A stretch of 15,344 nt of DNA from Lactovum sp047974165 (GTDB lineage Bacteria > Bacillota > Bacilli > Lactobacillales > Streptococcaceae): positions 1 through 15,344 of the forward strand of contig JBKECB010000029.1 in NCBI GenBank assembly GCA_047974165.1. The letters run 5' to 3'. Under the pieces are notes generated by a model, which saw nothing but the letters and a program-made list of their open reading frames with translations, made no database searches and was not told where the DNA came from. This document shows positions 14,840-15,344 of the stretch, piece by piece. The translations under genes and the position numbers were made by a program. Numbering within the stretch: the first letter of the stretch is position 1; every line of letters begins with the position of its first letter.

Positions 14840-15344
14840 TCAACTTATTAATTTTCCTTTTTTGAAAAAAATACCTAAACTTAAAGCTATCCAAGATATA
14901 ATAGAAATAAGAATACTTATTTTATGAAGGAGCGTCTTTTCATATTGGATAATAATATTTTTAGTTGTTTTAGAAGGACTTATAGTTAAAAAAACCTCTT
15001 TATCTTTATAAGATTTTAGTTTATTTCCTTCATCATCTCTAACTACAAAACCTTTTAGATAAGTAATTGGTGTACGTACTTTTTTTGTATCTAGCGGTAT
15101 ATCTATTATTTTAAATTCTAAATTTGACTGTGAAAAATGATGTAAAGCAATTTCATCATCAAATTTTATAGCATTTTCCACAAAAATATTTGAATCATTA
15201 AGATGGTCTTCTTCAAAATTTAAAATTGGTGAATAAGCATTTTTATTTTCAACTTTAATCCGTTCTAAATTTATCTGATACTTTTTATCTTGTCCTTTGC
15301 AGTCACTGGTACATTTGAATCTTTTATCCTAGTTTGTGTAATCT
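14840..15344 (-). pseudogene. C-terminal part of a YfhO-like membrane protein, probably frameshifted, running off the right edge
   Basis: The open frame read from GTG at 15181 starts mid-domain with no Shine-Dalgarno. The same frame is open upstream to a TAG near 15331, again without an ATG. The beta-rich region (ITYLKGFVVRDDEGNKLKSY, then VFLTISPSK and NIIIQYEKTLL) is followed by one C-terminal membrane segment and a KKGK tail. This is how I remember the end of YfhO-family proteins, implicated in lipoteichoic acid glycosylation. Between the window edge and about 15290 a different frame reads naturally (ITQTRIKDSNVPVTAKDKIK). Adding one base at the T5 run 15282-15286 (A5 on the coding strand) would join it to KYQINLERIKVENKN. 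I infer a one-base deletion: true pseudogene, slippage-prone tract or sequencing error. The family assignment is tentative. Confidence 0.5.

Noticed and set aside
1..15344. tRNA, rRNA, CRISPR arrays, insertion sequences or prophage genes
   Set aside because: No cloverleaf-like or rRNA-like segments, no regularly spaced repeats, no transposase or integrase motifs in any frame read.

Overview
The window is A/T-rich, tightly packed chromosome from a low-GC Gram-positive coccus. Every supported gene lies on the minus strand. The pyruvate formate-lyase has the N-terminus and overall wording I remember for Lactococcus Pfl and differs clearly from the Streptococcus form. My best guess is therefore Lactococcus or a close Streptococcaceae relative. 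That is recall, not an alignment.

Layout in coordinate order (transcription runs right to left). (a) 1-1140: start of a type I restriction-modification operon, with hsdM running off the left edge. It is preceded by a Phd/YefM-type antitoxin-like gene carrying an in-frame stop, and by a near-perfect 28-bp palindrome. (b) 1140-1350: non-coding, with a hairpin, a short direct repeat and one doubtful mini-ORF. (c) 1350-2690: an RlmD/RumA-type RNA uridine methyltransferase lacking the usual Fe-S cysteines. (d) 2792-5293: a compact operon, capA-like -> MBL-fold hydrolase -> tadA. (e) 5347-6597: rpsA. (f) 6806-9169: pflB. (g) 9275-11755: leuS. (h) 11806-12780: prs. (i) 12842-14719: Cof-type HAD phosphatase -> ftsY. 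(j) 14840 to the right edge: C-terminal part of a YfhO-like membrane protein that appears frameshifted.

Functionally this is mostly core housekeeping: translation (rpsA, leuS, tadA, RNA methylation), PRPP supply (prs), membrane targeting (ftsY) and mixed-acid fermentation (pflB). An accessory defence locus sits at the left end and a decayed surface/membrane gene at the right. Strong intrinsic terminators separate most units.

The most interesting signal is a recurring start architecture. Three genes (the RlmD-like gene, the capA-like gene and the Cof phosphatase) each have an extended -10 box (TGnTATAAT) ending only 5 or 6 nt before the ATG, with no Shine-Dalgarno. That predicts leaderless mRNAs. 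For two of them the U-tract of the preceding gene's terminator lies inside the promoter spacer. The other genes with a clear start have an identifiable Shine-Dalgarno or are translationally coupled.
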